DNA of 64,000 bases from Granulicella pectinivorans (GCF_900114625.1 NZ_FOZL01000001.1:2852001-2916000), one strand, 5' to 3'. Positions 42,322 through 51,562 are shown, counted from the stretch's first letter. Notes: generated by a model from the letters alone, not told the origin. Program-made: numbers and translations.

Positions 42322-43281
42322 ATGTATGACCCCATCATGCGCGTGCTGACGGTGCTGGAGATTCTGCAGGCTCGCGACCATGTGTCCGGTGGGGAGCTGG
42401 CGGAGCGTCTGGAGGTGGATCTGCGCACGGTGCAGCGGTACATCGTGCGGCTGAAGGATCTGAGTATTCCGATCGAATCGACGCGTGGAGTGGGCGGGTC
42501 GTACCGGCTGCGGCCTGGGTTTCGGTTGCCTCCGCTCATGTTTACGGATGAAGAGGCGTTTGCGGTCTCGCTGGGGCTGCGCGCGCTGCGTCAGATTGGG
42601 CTTTCGGCGTTCGCTCCGGCTACGGAGGGAGCGATGGCGAAGCTGGGGCGCGTGCTGCCGGAGGTGCTGCGTGAGAGTATCCAGACGGTGGAGGATGTGG
42701 TAGCGGTCGAGCCGGGGCCGTGGGTGGTCTCGACGCCCGCAGACTCGGTGATCCGTGTGGCCTCGGCGATACGAACGTGCCGGCGCGTGCGGTTTGTGTA
42801 CCGGACGCATGCGGACGTGGGATCGCGGCGTGAGATCAAACCGTATGCGGTGATGCATACGGACGGGCGCTGGTACTTGATTGGATACTGCGTGGCACGC
42901 AAGGCGATGCGGACGTTTCGGCTGGATCGGGTGACGGACCTTGAGGTCAGGGCGAAGACCTTTCGGCGACCGGCGAAGTTCGATGCGAAGAGCTACCTGA
43001 AGGAGCGTATGCCGTTTGTGCAGTCGGAGTTCGAGATCGATGTGTGGATCGAGATGCCGGTGGCCGAGGCGGAGCGCACGTTTGCTCCGTGGAGGGTTGC
43101 GGTGGAGGAGGATGGTGGTGGCTCACGGTTGCGTTGCGGACGTGATCGCCTAGAGCACTTTGCCGCGATGCTGCTGACTATCGGGCGGCGCATTGTGATT
43201 CACAAGCCTGAGGCGATGCGGGAGACCTTCCGGGAGCTTGCCCGCGGTGCGCTGCTTGCTGCCGAGGATACGACAACGTAG
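42322..43281 (+). CDS. YafY-family HTH/WYL transcriptional regulator
   Basis: A 319-residue DNA-binding protein. The N-terminal winged helix runs from MRVLTVLEILQARDHVSGGE through LEVDLRTVQRYIVRLKDL. The WYL ligand-binding domain starts near residue 140 with RRVRFVYRTHAD and HTDGRWYLIGYCVARKAMRTFRLDRV, and a C-terminal WCX-like extension follows. ATG 42322 is preferred over a TTG three codons upstream. It probably controls the two divergent or downstream genes through the shared CGACAGA palindrome; ligand unknown. Confidence 0.9.
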   Translation: MYDPIMRVLTVLEILQARDHVSGGELAERLEVDLRTVQRYIVRLKDLSIPIESTRGVGGSYRLRPGFRLPPLMFTDEEAFAVSLGLRALRQIGLSAFAPATEGAMAKLGRVLPEVLRESIQTVEDVVAVEPGPWVVSTPADSVIRVASAIRTCRRVRFVYRTHADVGSRREIKPYAVMHTDGRWYLIGYCVARKAMRTFRLDRVTDLEVRAKTFRRPAKFDAKSYLKERMPFVQSEFEIDVWIEMPVAEAERTFAPWRVAVEEDGGGSRLRCGRDRLEHFAAMLLTIGRRIVIHKPEAMRETFRELARGALLAAEDTTT

Positions 43282-43286
43282 TCACA

Positions 43287-43760
43287 CTAAAGGCCGAGAT
43301 CGCTGAGGCCTGGATGATCATCGGGACGGCGGCCGGAGGGCCAGTGGAACATTCTTCCTTTTTCTGTGATCGGGAGTTCGTTGATGCTGGCGTGGCGTGC
43401 GGACATGAGGCCCGCGGCGTCGAACTCCCAGTTTTCGTTGCCGTAGGCTCGATACCAGTTGTTGGAGTCGTCGCGGTACTCATAGGCGAAGCGCACGGCG
43501 ATGCGGTTTCCGGTAAAGGCCCAAAGCTCCTTAATGAGGCGGTAGTCGAGTTCGCGGGTCCACTTCCGGGTGAGGAAGGCTACGATCTCAGCGCGGCCGG
43601 TGGCGAACTCGGCACGGTTTCTCCATCGGGAGTCGACGGTGTAGGCGAAAGACACGCGGTGGGGATCGCGGGTGTTCCAACCATCTTCGGCAAGGCGGAC
43701 CTTCTGGATGGCTGTCTCGCGGTTGAAGGGCGGAAGGGGAGGGCGAGATTCTGTCGTCAT
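43287..43760 (-). CDS. SnoaL/NTF2-like protein (DUF1348 family)
   Basis: A 157-residue single-domain protein of the NTF2-like fold, recognised by VRLAEDGWNTRDPHRVSFAY, FATGRAEIVAFLTRKW and YGNENWEFDAAGLM. The family has no settled enzyme activity. ATG 43760 is preceded by TGGAGG; upstream reading is the antisense of the next gene. Two inverted ATTCTGTCG half-sites flank its ribosome binding site and start codon, linking it to the WYL regulator that ends 5 bases away on the opposite strand. Confidence 0.88.
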   Translation of the reverse strand: MTTESRPPLPPFNRETAIQKVRLAEDGWNTRDPHRVSFAYTVDSRWRNRAEFATGRAEIVAFLTRKWTRELDYRLIKELWAFTGNRIAVRFAYEYRDDSNNWYRAYGNENWEFDAAGLMSARHASINELPITEKGRMFHWPSGRRPDDHPGLSDLGL

Positions 43761-43780
43761 GGTTGCCTCCACGACAGAAT
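43748..43780. promoter_or_regulatory. Inverted pair of ATTCTGTCG half-sites over the SnoaL-like start
   Basis: ATTCTGTCG (43748-43756) and CGACAGAAT (43772-43780), 15 bases apart, bracket the ribosome binding site and ATG of 43287-43760. The half-site is the same as in the 42282-42296 palindrome. Confidence 0.65.
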
Positions 43781-43798
43781 ACGCCCCTCCGGTGCGGC

Positions 43799-45199
43799 TC
43801 AGGTGAACATGAATTCCGCGGTCATCCTGCATGAGGTGTTGGGGACGAGACGGACCCACTGCGCGCTGAAGGCGTCGGGGAAGATGATGGGATGATAGCT
43901 GGCGCCGAGGAGTTTGACGGTCTCGTACTTGACCCATGTGCCGTTGCCGAGGAAGTCGATCTGGATTTCAACGGAGGCGGCTTTCTCGGAGACGAGATGG
44001 AGCATTTTGCGGCGGAAGTCGGTGAAGAGGAATGGGTCGGATGGCTCGCCGGCTTTGACGTCGTCGTTGCGCCACGGGCCTCCCCAGCCTTGCGGCTGGC
44101 CCCAGTTCCAGAGGTCGTCGGTCTTGCCGAACCAGATGCTGCTTTGGGGTTGACCAGAGACGGCGTTGTTGTCGCCGTTGGGCGATGTTTCGTTGCCGCC
44201 GACGGCTAGGAGACCGCGGAAGCTGCAGTAGTCGGGGATGGTGCGGAGGTGCTGGCAGATGGGTTTGACGCCCCAGATGTGGTCTTCGAAGGCGACGGGC
44301 TGGAGCTCGTAGAACATGCCTTGGATGTCGAACAGGAAGTGCTCGGTTTCGACCTCGCGGATGCGCATCCATTCAGTCTGCCAACTCTGCTCGAAGGCGT
44401 GGGATGCCTTGGGCAGGCGATAGCGCTGCCACTTGCCTTTGACGAGCGCTGAGAGGAGGACGGAGCGCTCGTCCCAGCCAGTGGTGAAGAGGACGTTGCC
44501 CATATCCTGGCGGGCGGCGACGTCCATGTGGGGTTTGTCGGAGATGCGACGCCAAGGGCCTGTGCCGTCCCACTCGAAGAGGCCTGCTTGTGTTTCGCCG
44601 TATTGGAAGAAGCCATTGTTGGTGACGACGACCCGGCCCTGCGCGGTGTAGCCGCCCTTGAAGTGAGGCTGCTTGCTGATCTTCATCTCTTGGGTGAGGT
44701 TGGCGAGGAGACGTGGCTTGAGGTCCGCGATGTCCATCTCGAAGAAGAGGCCTTCCATGGTCTGGAAGTAAACGCGATTGGCGGGATCGGTGAGGTGCGG
44801 CATGGTGGCGGTGAGGCGATGCTCCAACAGGCCTTCGACGCGACGCCACTTGCCATTGGAGTCGATGACATAGGGCCCGATGATGCACTGGTTGGAGGCG
44901 TGGTGGATGAAGCGATTGGCGAAGACGCCGTTGTGGGTGTCGACGAGTTCGGACTGGAGGGAGTCGTCGATGCGATAGAGGCCAAGGCCTGTGCCGGTAC
45001 GTTTGCCGGAGGAGTTGTAGGTGCTGGCGTAGAGGCCGTCGGCCCAGGGCATGAGAGCGCCGACGCCGCACTCGGTGCGCTGGGCATTGTTGTCGGCCTT
45101 GAGGCCGATGTTGGGGATGCCGGGTGTGAGACGTTGTGCGGCGGCGTAGCCGGCGGAGGCGCCGAGAGCGGCGATGGCGGAGCGGCGGGAGATATGCAT
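43799..45199 (-). CDS. Twin-arginine-signal secreted protein of unknown function
   Basis: A 466-residue exported protein opening with MHISRRSAIAALGASAGYAA, a twin-arginine (Tat-like) signal, cleaved near AAQ. The mature part looks like all-beta blades (repeated short segments such as GLYASTYNSSGKRTG and GGYTAQGRVVVTNNGFFQYG), suggesting a propeller. I do not recognise a family. It starts 19 bases after the GH20 stop and is probably co-transcribed, so a glycan-related role is plausible but only inferred. Confidence 0.7.
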   Translation of the reverse strand: MHISRRSAIAALGASAGYAAAQRLTPGIPNIGLKADNNAQRTECGVGALMPWADGLYASTYNSSGKRTGTGLGLYRIDDSLQSELVDTHNGVFANRFIHHASNQCIIGPYVIDSNGKWRRVEGLLEHRLTATMPHLTDPANRVYFQTMEGLFFEMDIADLKPRLLANLTQEMKISKQPHFKGGYTAQGRVVVTNNGFFQYGETQAGLFEWDGTGPWRRISDKPHMDVAARQDMGNVLFTTGWDERSVLLSALVKGKWQRYRLPKASHAFEQSWQTEWMRIREVETEHFLFDIQGMFYELQPVAFEDHIWGVKPICQHLRTIPDYCSFRGLLAVGGNETSPNGDNNAVSGQPQSSIWFGKTDDLWNWGQPQGWGGPWRNDDVKAGEPSDPFLFTDFRRKMLHLVSEKAASVEIQIDFLGNGTWVKYETVKLLGASYHPIIFPDAFSAQWVRLVPNTSCRMTAEFMFT

Positions 45200-45218
45200 G
45201 CGTTGTCTCGATGGTGGG

Positions 45219-47294
45219 TTAGCGGTGCGCGGCCTGGACGAGTGACTCGACGCCGGGGATGATCCTGACGCGAAGTTCCGCAATGGGCTCTCCCATGGAC
45301 TTGAGCGATGCGAGGTCGTCGGTCTGGTCGGTTGCCTTCATCGAGTGATGCTGCTCGAGGGCATCCAATGCCTTCAGGCCAATCTTTGCGGTTTCACTCA
45401 GGTTGTGGGAGATGGGAGTGAGTTCCGCGGTGAGTGGGGACTGTGGAAGGAGAGGCTGGAGGGTGTTGTCGTTGTCGCGCCATAGCGTGAGCCATTGGCG
45501 AGCGAGTTGGTGATCGGAGGGCGTGGCTGTGCCGGCGGCTATGCGTGTGGCGATGTCGCGAAACTGCCGGGCGCGATCGGCCTCGGCGGGGATGATGTCG
45601 GAGAGGTGATTGAGCGGCGTGTACACGGTGTAAGCGCGCTCACCTTCACGGGGGAAGCCGGTGGGCGGTTCCACGACGCCGGCGAGGACCTTGAGGGATG
45701 CGGGATCGGCGGTGCCGACCATGCGTTGGAACATCAACTCGCGTGTGGCCTTGTAGGGGATGCCGCGATAGGTGAGGTATTGCGAGAGGATGTCGAGGCG
45801 GGCGTACATAGAGTCAAGGTTGGTGTCTTCCTGGGGCGACCAGAGGCGTTCGGCGACGGCGGCGGCGCGAGGCCAGATGCGTCCGTCGATCGTTTCAGGA
45901 GTGACGTACTCGGTCCACATTGCGGTTTCGCCGCCTAGGACGGCCTTCTGCTGCTCGGGGGGGAGCTTGCCGATGGCTCCCTGGAGGGGATCGACGGAGA
46001 AGTGGCGCGAGGCGGGTTCGTTGAGGTCGAGGTAGTAACCCCAGGAGAGGATGCCGCGGTTGCCGCGGCCTACAGCGACGGCGAGGGAATCGGTTCCGCG
46101 CCAGGATTGGATGACTACGTCCTTCGGGGTTTCAGGCTGGAGGACTTCGTCCCAGCCGACCATCGTCTTGTGATGACTGGCCACGATCTTCTGGAGGCGC
46201 GCGGTGAAGTAGAGCTGGAGCGCAGTGGCGTCCTTGTAACCATGGTCCTTCATGTACTGCTGGATCTTTGCGTTGGTCGCCCACTCGGTGACGGCATCTT
46301 CGGCGTCGCCGCCGACGTGAAGGTATTGGTCAGGAAAGAGTGCGGCCATCTCGCCGAGGAAGCGATCGAGGAAGATGTAGGTGCTCTCTCGGGTCGGGTC
46401 CATGGAGGAGTCTTCGGACGGCTTGCGCTCGCGTCCCCACTTCTCTCCAAACTTGCGCTTGAGGTGATACGGGCCCGGGCCGTCTGCGAGCTCGGGATAG
46501 CCGACGTAGAGGGCATTTGCGTGGCTGGGCATCTCGAACTCAGGCATGACGCGGATGCCGCGATCGCGGGCGTAGGCGATGACGCCGCGGACTTCGTCCT
46601 GGGTGTAAAACTGTCCGTCGGACCCCATGCCGGTGAGCCTTGGGTAAAGCTTGCTTTCGATGCGTGTGCCCTGATCTTCGGAGACGTGCCAGTGAAGGAT
46701 GTTGAGCTTGACGGCCTCCATGGCGTCGAGGTTCTGGCGGATGATCTCGAGCGGCATGAAGTGGCGGCCGGTGTCGATCATGAGACCGCGCCAGGGGAAA
46801 CGCGGCTTGTCTTCTATGACGACGGACGAGACAGCGAAGCCACCGGGCGTGGGGTGAACGAGTTGCAGGAAGGTCTGCAGGCCACGGAGGACGCCGAGCG
46901 GATTGGGCGCGGTGAGCTTGACCCCGGTGGGGGCGACTTCGAGGCGGTAGGACTCGTCTTCGCCGAGTTGCTGCACCGGTGCGCTTGCGGCCCTGGTGTC
47001 GATGACGAACTGGGGGCGTGGGGTAGTTGCATCGGGCCAGCGGCGAAGTCCAGTGGAGCTCTTCAGGGTATCGAAGAAACGCAGTCTGGCTCGTTCGAGG
47101 CGCGGTTCGGTGTATCCGGTGAAGACCATCTCGAAGCCGCCGTCGAGGATGAATTCTCCGGTACTCGACGTGGCATGGGCGGGCAGCGGCATGATGGCGA
47201 GAGACGGTTGAGCTGCGACCTGCGCCCATGCTTGCTGCGAGAGGATGACGCACCAAAGAGCTGCGAGAGAGACCCAAGTCCTGCGAGCTTGCAC
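45219..47294 (-). CDS. Beta-N-acetylhexosaminidase-like enzyme, GH20, with an altered catalytic motif
   Basis: A 691-residue exported enzyme with signal peptide ending near QQAWAQ. A small alpha/beta N-terminal domain precedes the barrel, which shows DTGRHFMPLEII, LNILHWHVSEDQGTRIESK, VMPEFEMPSHANA and QLYFTARLQ. The family's catalytic Asp-Glu pair (GGDE) reads GGDAED here: Asp330-Ala331-Glu332. It may still hydrolyse terminal GlcNAc or GalNAc if Glu332 can serve, or may have another role. Start ATG 47294 faces the NCS1 gene; a LacI-type palindrome lies 98 bases upstream. Confidence 0.87.
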   Translation of the reverse strand: MQARRTWVSLAALWCVILSQQAWAQVAAQPSLAIMPLPAHATSSTGEFILDGGFEMVFTGYTEPRLERARLRFFDTLKSSTGLRRWPDATTPRPQFVIDTRAASAPVQQLGEDESYRLEVAPTGVKLTAPNPLGVLRGLQTFLQLVHPTPGGFAVSSVVIEDKPRFPWRGLMIDTGRHFMPLEIIRQNLDAMEAVKLNILHWHVSEDQGTRIESKLYPRLTGMGSDGQFYTQDEVRGVIAYARDRGIRVMPEFEMPSHANALYVGYPELADGPGPYHLKRKFGEKWGRERKPSEDSSMDPTRESTYIFLDRFLGEMAALFPDQYLHVGGDAEDAVTEWATNAKIQQYMKDHGYKDATALQLYFTARLQKIVASHHKTMVGWDEVLQPETPKDVVIQSWRGTDSLAVAVGRGNRGILSWGYYLDLNEPASRHFSVDPLQGAIGKLPPEQQKAVLGGETAMWTEYVTPETIDGRIWPRAAAVAERLWSPQEDTNLDSMYARLDILSQYLTYRGIPYKATRELMFQRMVGTADPASLKVLAGVVEPPTGFPREGERAYTVYTPLNHLSDIIPAEADRARQFRDIATRIAAGTATPSDHQLARQWLTLWRDNDNTLQPLLPQSPLTAELTPISHNLSETAKIGLKALDALEQHHSMKATDQTDDLASLKSMGEPIAELRVRIIPGVESLVQAAHR

Positions 47295-47391
47295 ACTGCC
47301 TCCGAGAGCTACGTTGTGTTGTGCCGCGTCGTGCTTGCGACGGCATCTCCGGGTATCGTATCTGGAGAAACCAATTTGCGAGTCATCATAG

Positions 47392-47405
47392 ATTAAACGC
47401 TTAAC
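47392..47405. promoter_or_regulatory. Predicted LacI-family operator 1
   Basis: ATTAAACGCTTAAC, a near-perfect 14-base palindrome in the gap between the divergent GH20 and NCS1 genes. It matches the sites at 51600-51613 and 55260-55273. Confidence 0.7.
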
Positions 47406-47458
47406 AATGTGCTATATCTATCTTCTCGCGTGCATGAAAATCGTTTGTTCCGTGTGGT

Positions 47459-48916
47459 GTGGCGATTGACGGAGCGCCTGAAGAGGTTTTGCGTTTGCTG
47501 ATTGACGGCCAGCCCGATACCAGCCTCTACAACGAGGACCTGGCGCCTACCACGCCCGCGGCGCGCACCTGGAGCACCTACAACTACATTGCGTTGTGGT
47601 TTTCGATGTCAATGGAGGTGACGACCTTCATGCTGGCTTCGTCGCTGATCGCGGGCGGGATGAACTGGAAGCAGGCGGTGGGCACGATCCTACTTGGCAA
47701 CCTCATCGTGCTGATCCCGATGGTGCTGAACGCGCACGCGGGTGCGAAGTATGGGATTCCGTTTCCGGTGTTTGTGCGCGCCAGCTTCGGGACGCGCGGC
47801 GCGAATATTCCGGCGATTCTGCGAGCGATTGTGGCGTGTGGCTGGTTCGGGATTCAGTCCTGGATCGGGGGCGAATCAATCGCTGCGATCATACGGGTGA
47901 TATGGCCATCCACCATGGATAACCCTGCCGTGGTTTGGATCTCGTTTCTTGGATTCTGGGCGTTGAACATGGTGGTGATCTGGTGCGGGTTGCAGTCGAT
48001 CCGGTTTCTGCAAAGCATCTCCGCCCCCTTCCTGCTGGTGATGTCGCTTTTACTGCTTGGCTTTATGACGCATAAGGCAGGTGGACTTGGGCCCCTGCTG
48101 GATATGCCGAGTCACTTCACATCGAAAGGTGCGGGCATTCACTTCTTCTTCCTGGCGCTGACGGGGATGGTGGGGAACTGGGCTACGCTTTCGCTGAACA
48201 TTCCAGACTTTACGCGGTTTGCGAAGTCGCAGGAGTCCCAGATTGTCGGGCAGGGTTTTGGACTTCCGGTTGCGATGACGCTTTATAGCTTTATCGGGAT
48301 CGCGTGTACGTCTGCTTCGGTCGTGGTGTTTGGCGAGGCTATCTGGAATCCGGTGACGCTGCTTGGACGGTTCCATCAGCCGTTGTTTGCGTTTCTCGCT
48401 TTGATCAGCATCCTGATTGCGACGTTGAATGTGAACATTGGAGCGAATGTCGTTGGGCCATCGAATGACTTCTCAAATTTGTCTCCGCGCTTCATCAGCT
48501 TTCGCACGGGGGGGCTCATCACGGGAGTGTTGGGTCTTCTGGTGCAGCCTTGGAAGCTGATGGCAAGTCACACCAACTATATTGGCTGGTTGGTGAGCTA
48601 TTCCGGATTGCTTGGTCCTGTCGCCGGCATTATGGTGACGGACTACTTTTTCCTGCGCAAGACGAAGCTCAATCTTGAGGGCTTATACCAGACCGATGGA
48701 ATCTACCGCTACAGCTCGGGATTCAATATGAGGGCGATTGCAGCGTTGCTTGCTGGAGTCTTCGCGGTTTTCATCGGTCTTGTGGTTCCGGAGTTGCGAC
48801 CGCTCTATGACTATGCGTGGTTTGTGGGATGTTTTGTCTCCGCCGCGCTCTACTTGCTGTTGATGCGGTCGCTTGCGGAGCCGACCGTGTCTGAACCGAT
48901 TGGAGTGACCGAATGA
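47459..48916 (+). CDS. NCS1-family cation symporter
   Basis: A 485-residue inner-membrane symporter of the nucleobase:cation symporter-1 family. The signature is LYNEDLAPTTPAARTWSTYN then YIALWFSMSMEV, followed by FPVFVRASFGTRGANIPA and GPSNDFSNLSPRFISFRTGG. Known members carry purines, pyrimidines, allantoin, hydantoin or thiamine-type rings. The substrate here is unknown; its place in a glycan locus is odd. The start is GTG 47459. It overlaps the GH30-like gene by four bases (ATGA), so the two are translationally coupled. Confidence 0.88.
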   Translation: MAIDGAPEEVLRLLIDGQPDTSLYNEDLAPTTPAARTWSTYNYIALWFSMSMEVTTFMLASSLIAGGMNWKQAVGTILLGNLIVLIPMVLNAHAGAKYGIPFPVFVRASFGTRGANIPAILRAIVACGWFGIQSWIGGESIAAIIRVIWPSTMDNPAVVWISFLGFWALNMVVIWCGLQSIRFLQSISAPFLLVMSLLLLGFMTHKAGGLGPLLDMPSHFTSKGAGIHFFFLALTGMVGNWATLSLNIPDFTRFAKSQESQIVGQGFGLPVAMTLYSFIGIACTSASVVVFGEAIWNPVTLLGRFHQPLFAFLALISILIATLNVNIGANVVGPSNDFSNLSPRFISFRTGGLITGVLGLLVQPWKLMASHTNYIGWLVSYSGLLGPVAGIMVTDYFFLRKTKLNLEGLYQTDGIYRYSSGFNMRAIAALLAGVFAVFIGLVVPELRPLYDYAWFVGCFVSAALYLLLMRSLAEPTVSEPIGVTE

Positions 48917-50385
48917 CGCCGATGTGCGCGAAGAGTGTTCGCTTGTTTTTTTGCGGCTTTGCCGTTTGTGCTGGTTTATCGCATGGGTATGCGCAAGATG
49001 GCGGCGACTACAGGATCCACACGGATCAGCCGCAGCAGGTAATCAAGGGGCTTGGTTTTGAGATTCAGAGCGACAGTATCGGATCGCTGAACCTAGGGAT
49101 GCCGGAGGATGTGATCGCCGTTCCCCACGATCTGACACCTTCGGAGAAGACGCGGCTCTATAAACAGATGTTGCATGGGTTCCGCTACACGCGGTTGGCG
49201 CTGGGACTGTATCTGCGTGGTCTGGATGCGGATCAGAAGCATATCGTCGAGCGGTATCCGGGACAATTGAGGGATCTGCGGACGATGCAGAAGGTCGCGG
49301 GGATCGAGGGTTTCGATGCAGAGTACTGGTCTCCGCCGCCTTTCTGGAAGGACAGCAAAAGTTATTATGGCGGCACGGTGGCAGGGCACGACGCCGCTTT
49401 CTTCGACGCATTCTCGGATGCACTGGTCCAGGATGTCCGGTATCTCGAGGCGAATGGTCTGCACGTCGTGCAGTGGGGGTTGCAGAACGAACCGGTGTTT
49501 GGCGTGACGCCCTTGAACGGCGAGAAGGTGAAGAACGGGGAGAGACCGAAGATGCCGTACGGCATCATGTTCTATAGCCCTGAGGACTACGCCACGACGC
49601 TGAAGTACACCGTGCCGAAGCTGCGTGCGTTCAAGCCCATGTTGCACATTCATGCGAATAGCTGGGATGGTCCGGCTGGGAAGTATGCGGAGGAGATTCG
49701 CAAGGATCCGGAGCTGTTGAAGAATATCGATGCATGGTCGTGGCACCAGGTTGGGTCGAACTCCAATGCGCAGATCGACGATCGCGAAAAGTATCTGAAG
49801 GGCGCCGGAGGGAAGCCGGTGTACTCGAATGAGTTTGAGTACCAGCCCGCCGATCTCAAGAAGATCGATTCGCCTTTTATGAATACAGGGCAGTCGCTGA
49901 TGAACTGGATGGTCTTTGAAAACTCGCCGACGTGGTTTTGGCTGCATGCTTTGAAGCCGGTGACAAACATGGAGGCTTCGGGGTATGCACTCGGCTTCTG
50001 GCGTCCTGCGGGTGTGTTGACGTCGAATCTGCGGCCTAACCTCCAGGCGGGGCATTGGGAGTTCAACCCGCAGAACTGGAATGCGTTGGCAGGATTTCTG
50101 AAGTACCTGCCCTGGGACTCCACGCGGCTTACGGTCGACGAAAGTACTGTGCAGCATGACCAGCGGGTGTTGGTGTGGAAGAGCAAGAAGGGCAAACTGG
50201 GCATCGCCCTTTCGAACCGCGGCACAAAGCCCTATACGTTTCATCTGAGGACGGATGGACGGGTGGCCGTTGTGGGGCATCGCTATACCGTGACCACGCT
50301 GGATGCTGCCTTGGGAAAGAAGACGGGCGATGCGCTGTCGATCACGGTCGAGCCGCAGTCGTATGAGTTCTGGGTGGCGCGCTAA
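48913..50385 (+). CDS. GH30-like secreted glycosidase, paralogue 1
   Basis: A 490-residue exported enzyme, signal peptide ending near HGYAQ. The clan-A barrel shows VIKGLGFEIQSDSIG (residues 43-57), YWSPPPFWKD, the acid/base Glu193 in QWGLQNEPVFG and the nucleophile candidate Glu307 in VYSNEFEYQ; a beta-domain follows. It is closely related along its whole length to the protein at 55291-56772. Likely activity is a beta-glucosidase, beta-glucuronidase or xylanase type of GH30; specificity unknown. It starts inside the NCS1 stop. Confidence 0.85.
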   Translation: MTPMCAKSVRLFFCGFAVCAGLSHGYAQDGGDYRIHTDQPQQVIKGLGFEIQSDSIGSLNLGMPEDVIAVPHDLTPSEKTRLYKQMLHGFRYTRLALGLYLRGLDADQKHIVERYPGQLRDLRTMQKVAGIEGFDAEYWSPPPFWKDSKSYYGGTVAGHDAAFFDAFSDALVQDVRYLEANGLHVVQWGLQNEPVFGVTPLNGEKVKNGERPKMPYGIMFYSPEDYATTLKYTVPKLRAFKPMLHIHANSWDGPAGKYAEEIRKDPELLKNIDAWSWHQVGSNSNAQIDDREKYLKGAGGKPVYSNEFEYQPADLKKIDSPFMNTGQSLMNWMVFENSPTWFWLHALKPVTNMEASGYALGFWRPAGVLTSNLRPNLQAGHWEFNPQNWNALAGFLKYLPWDSTRLTVDESTVQHDQRVLVWKSKKGKLGIALSNRGTKPYTFHLRTDGRVAVVGHRYTVTTLDAALGKKTGDALSITVEPQSYEFWVAR

Positions 50386-50513
50386 GGGTATGTAAAGCGA
50401 TTCATCATGTGGTTTTCAGGGTTTCAGGACCCGCAGGGGGTGGTTCGAGGGGTGGGTGTCGACAAGCCGGGGTGTCTTAGTGAGAAGATATTGCAAGAGG
50501 TAGATGAAAGCAT

Positions 50514-51542
50514 ATGTCGGCACCGAAGCTGGCGGACATTGCCAAGCGCGCCGGGGTTTCGATTGCAGCCGTTTCGATTGCGTTGAACAATCGGGACACG
50601 AAACGTGTGAGCGCGGCGAAGCGAGAAGAGATCCAGAGGATCGCGGCGGAGATGAGTTACGCCCCCAACGAGCTAGCGAAGGCGCTCGCGGAGAGGCGGA
50701 CCCGTCTTCTGGGGCTGATGGTGCCTTTGCGCGACCCCATCTTCTTCAATCACTTCGTGGCGCAGGCGCTGAGCGGCATTCAGTCCACCTTGATGCGCCG
50801 GGGGTACAACCTGCTTGTCTACTCTCCTTCCGGAAGGCCCGGGCGGACGACGCGCGATCAGATTCTCGAGAGCAAGTTTACAGACGGACTTATTTTTATC
50901 AATACGCGCTCGTGCCTTCCGCGCGATATCGCGCAGACCATCCAGGAACTGGATGCCGCGCAGATCAAGTTCAGCATGATCAATTCCTACTATGGGCGCA
51001 CTCCGGCGAACTATGTCGGTGTGGACGATGCGGCCATTGGGGAAGCCGCGGTGCGTTATCTGGCTGAACAGAAGCACCGCCGGATCGCGTTTCTGAGCAG
51101 TTCCGAGAAGCTGCCAACCCATGTCCATCTTCTGCAAGGCTTGCGGCATGGCATGGCAGCCCACGGGTTGGAACTGCCTGCCGATCGCATCGGCTGCACG
51201 GACTATGTGGAGTCGCAGGCGTTCGCGATCCTGGACCGCTGGTTTGAGAATAAGAGGCAGCGTCCGACGGCGATCTTCTGCGCTGACGACCAGTTGCTGA
51301 TGTTTTTCTATGATTACATCGAGGCTCGCGGCATGCGGATTCCCGACGATGTTGCGGTGCTTGGGCGAGGGAATGCCGGCCTGATGTCACTTTTGCGCCC
51401 GCGACCGACGGCGTTCTATATTCCGACCTTCGAGATGGGGGCACTGGCGGCGGAGATGCTGATCGATTCCATTGAAAAGCCGACCGAGACAAGACAGCGA
51501 ATCTTGCTGCCGTTCAAGTTCGAGCCGGGACAGACGGCGTAA
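50514..51542 (+). CDS. LacI-family transcriptional regulator
   Basis: A 342-residue repressor. The helix-turn-helix is KLADIAKRAGVSIAAVSIALNN followed by hinge-helix PNELAKALAERRT; the sugar-binding core has LLGLMVPLRDPIF, YVGVDDAAIGEAA, HRRIAFLSSS and TAIFCADDQLL. It lies within the locus it probably controls. Three GTTAANCGNTTAAC-type palindromes nearby are the expected targets; none was found before its own start, so autoregulation through that site is not supported. AGAGGTAG precedes ATG 50514. Confidence 0.93.
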   Translation: MSAPKLADIAKRAGVSIAAVSIALNNRDTKRVSAAKREEIQRIAAEMSYAPNELAKALAERRTRLLGLMVPLRDPIFFNHFVAQALSGIQSTLMRRGYNLLVYSPSGRPGRTTRDQILESKFTDGLIFINTRSCLPRDIAQTIQELDAAQIKFSMINSYYGRTPANYVGVDDAAIGEAAVRYLAEQKHRRIAFLSSSEKLPTHVHLLQGLRHGMAAHGLELPADRIGCTDYVESQAFAILDRWFENKRQRPTAIFCADDQLLMFFYDYIEARGMRIPDDVAVLGRGNAGLMSLLRPRPTAFYIPTFEMGALAAEMLIDSIEKPTETRQRILLPFKFEPGQTA

Positions 51543-51562
51543 TTCTTTCGCAGAAATCTTCA

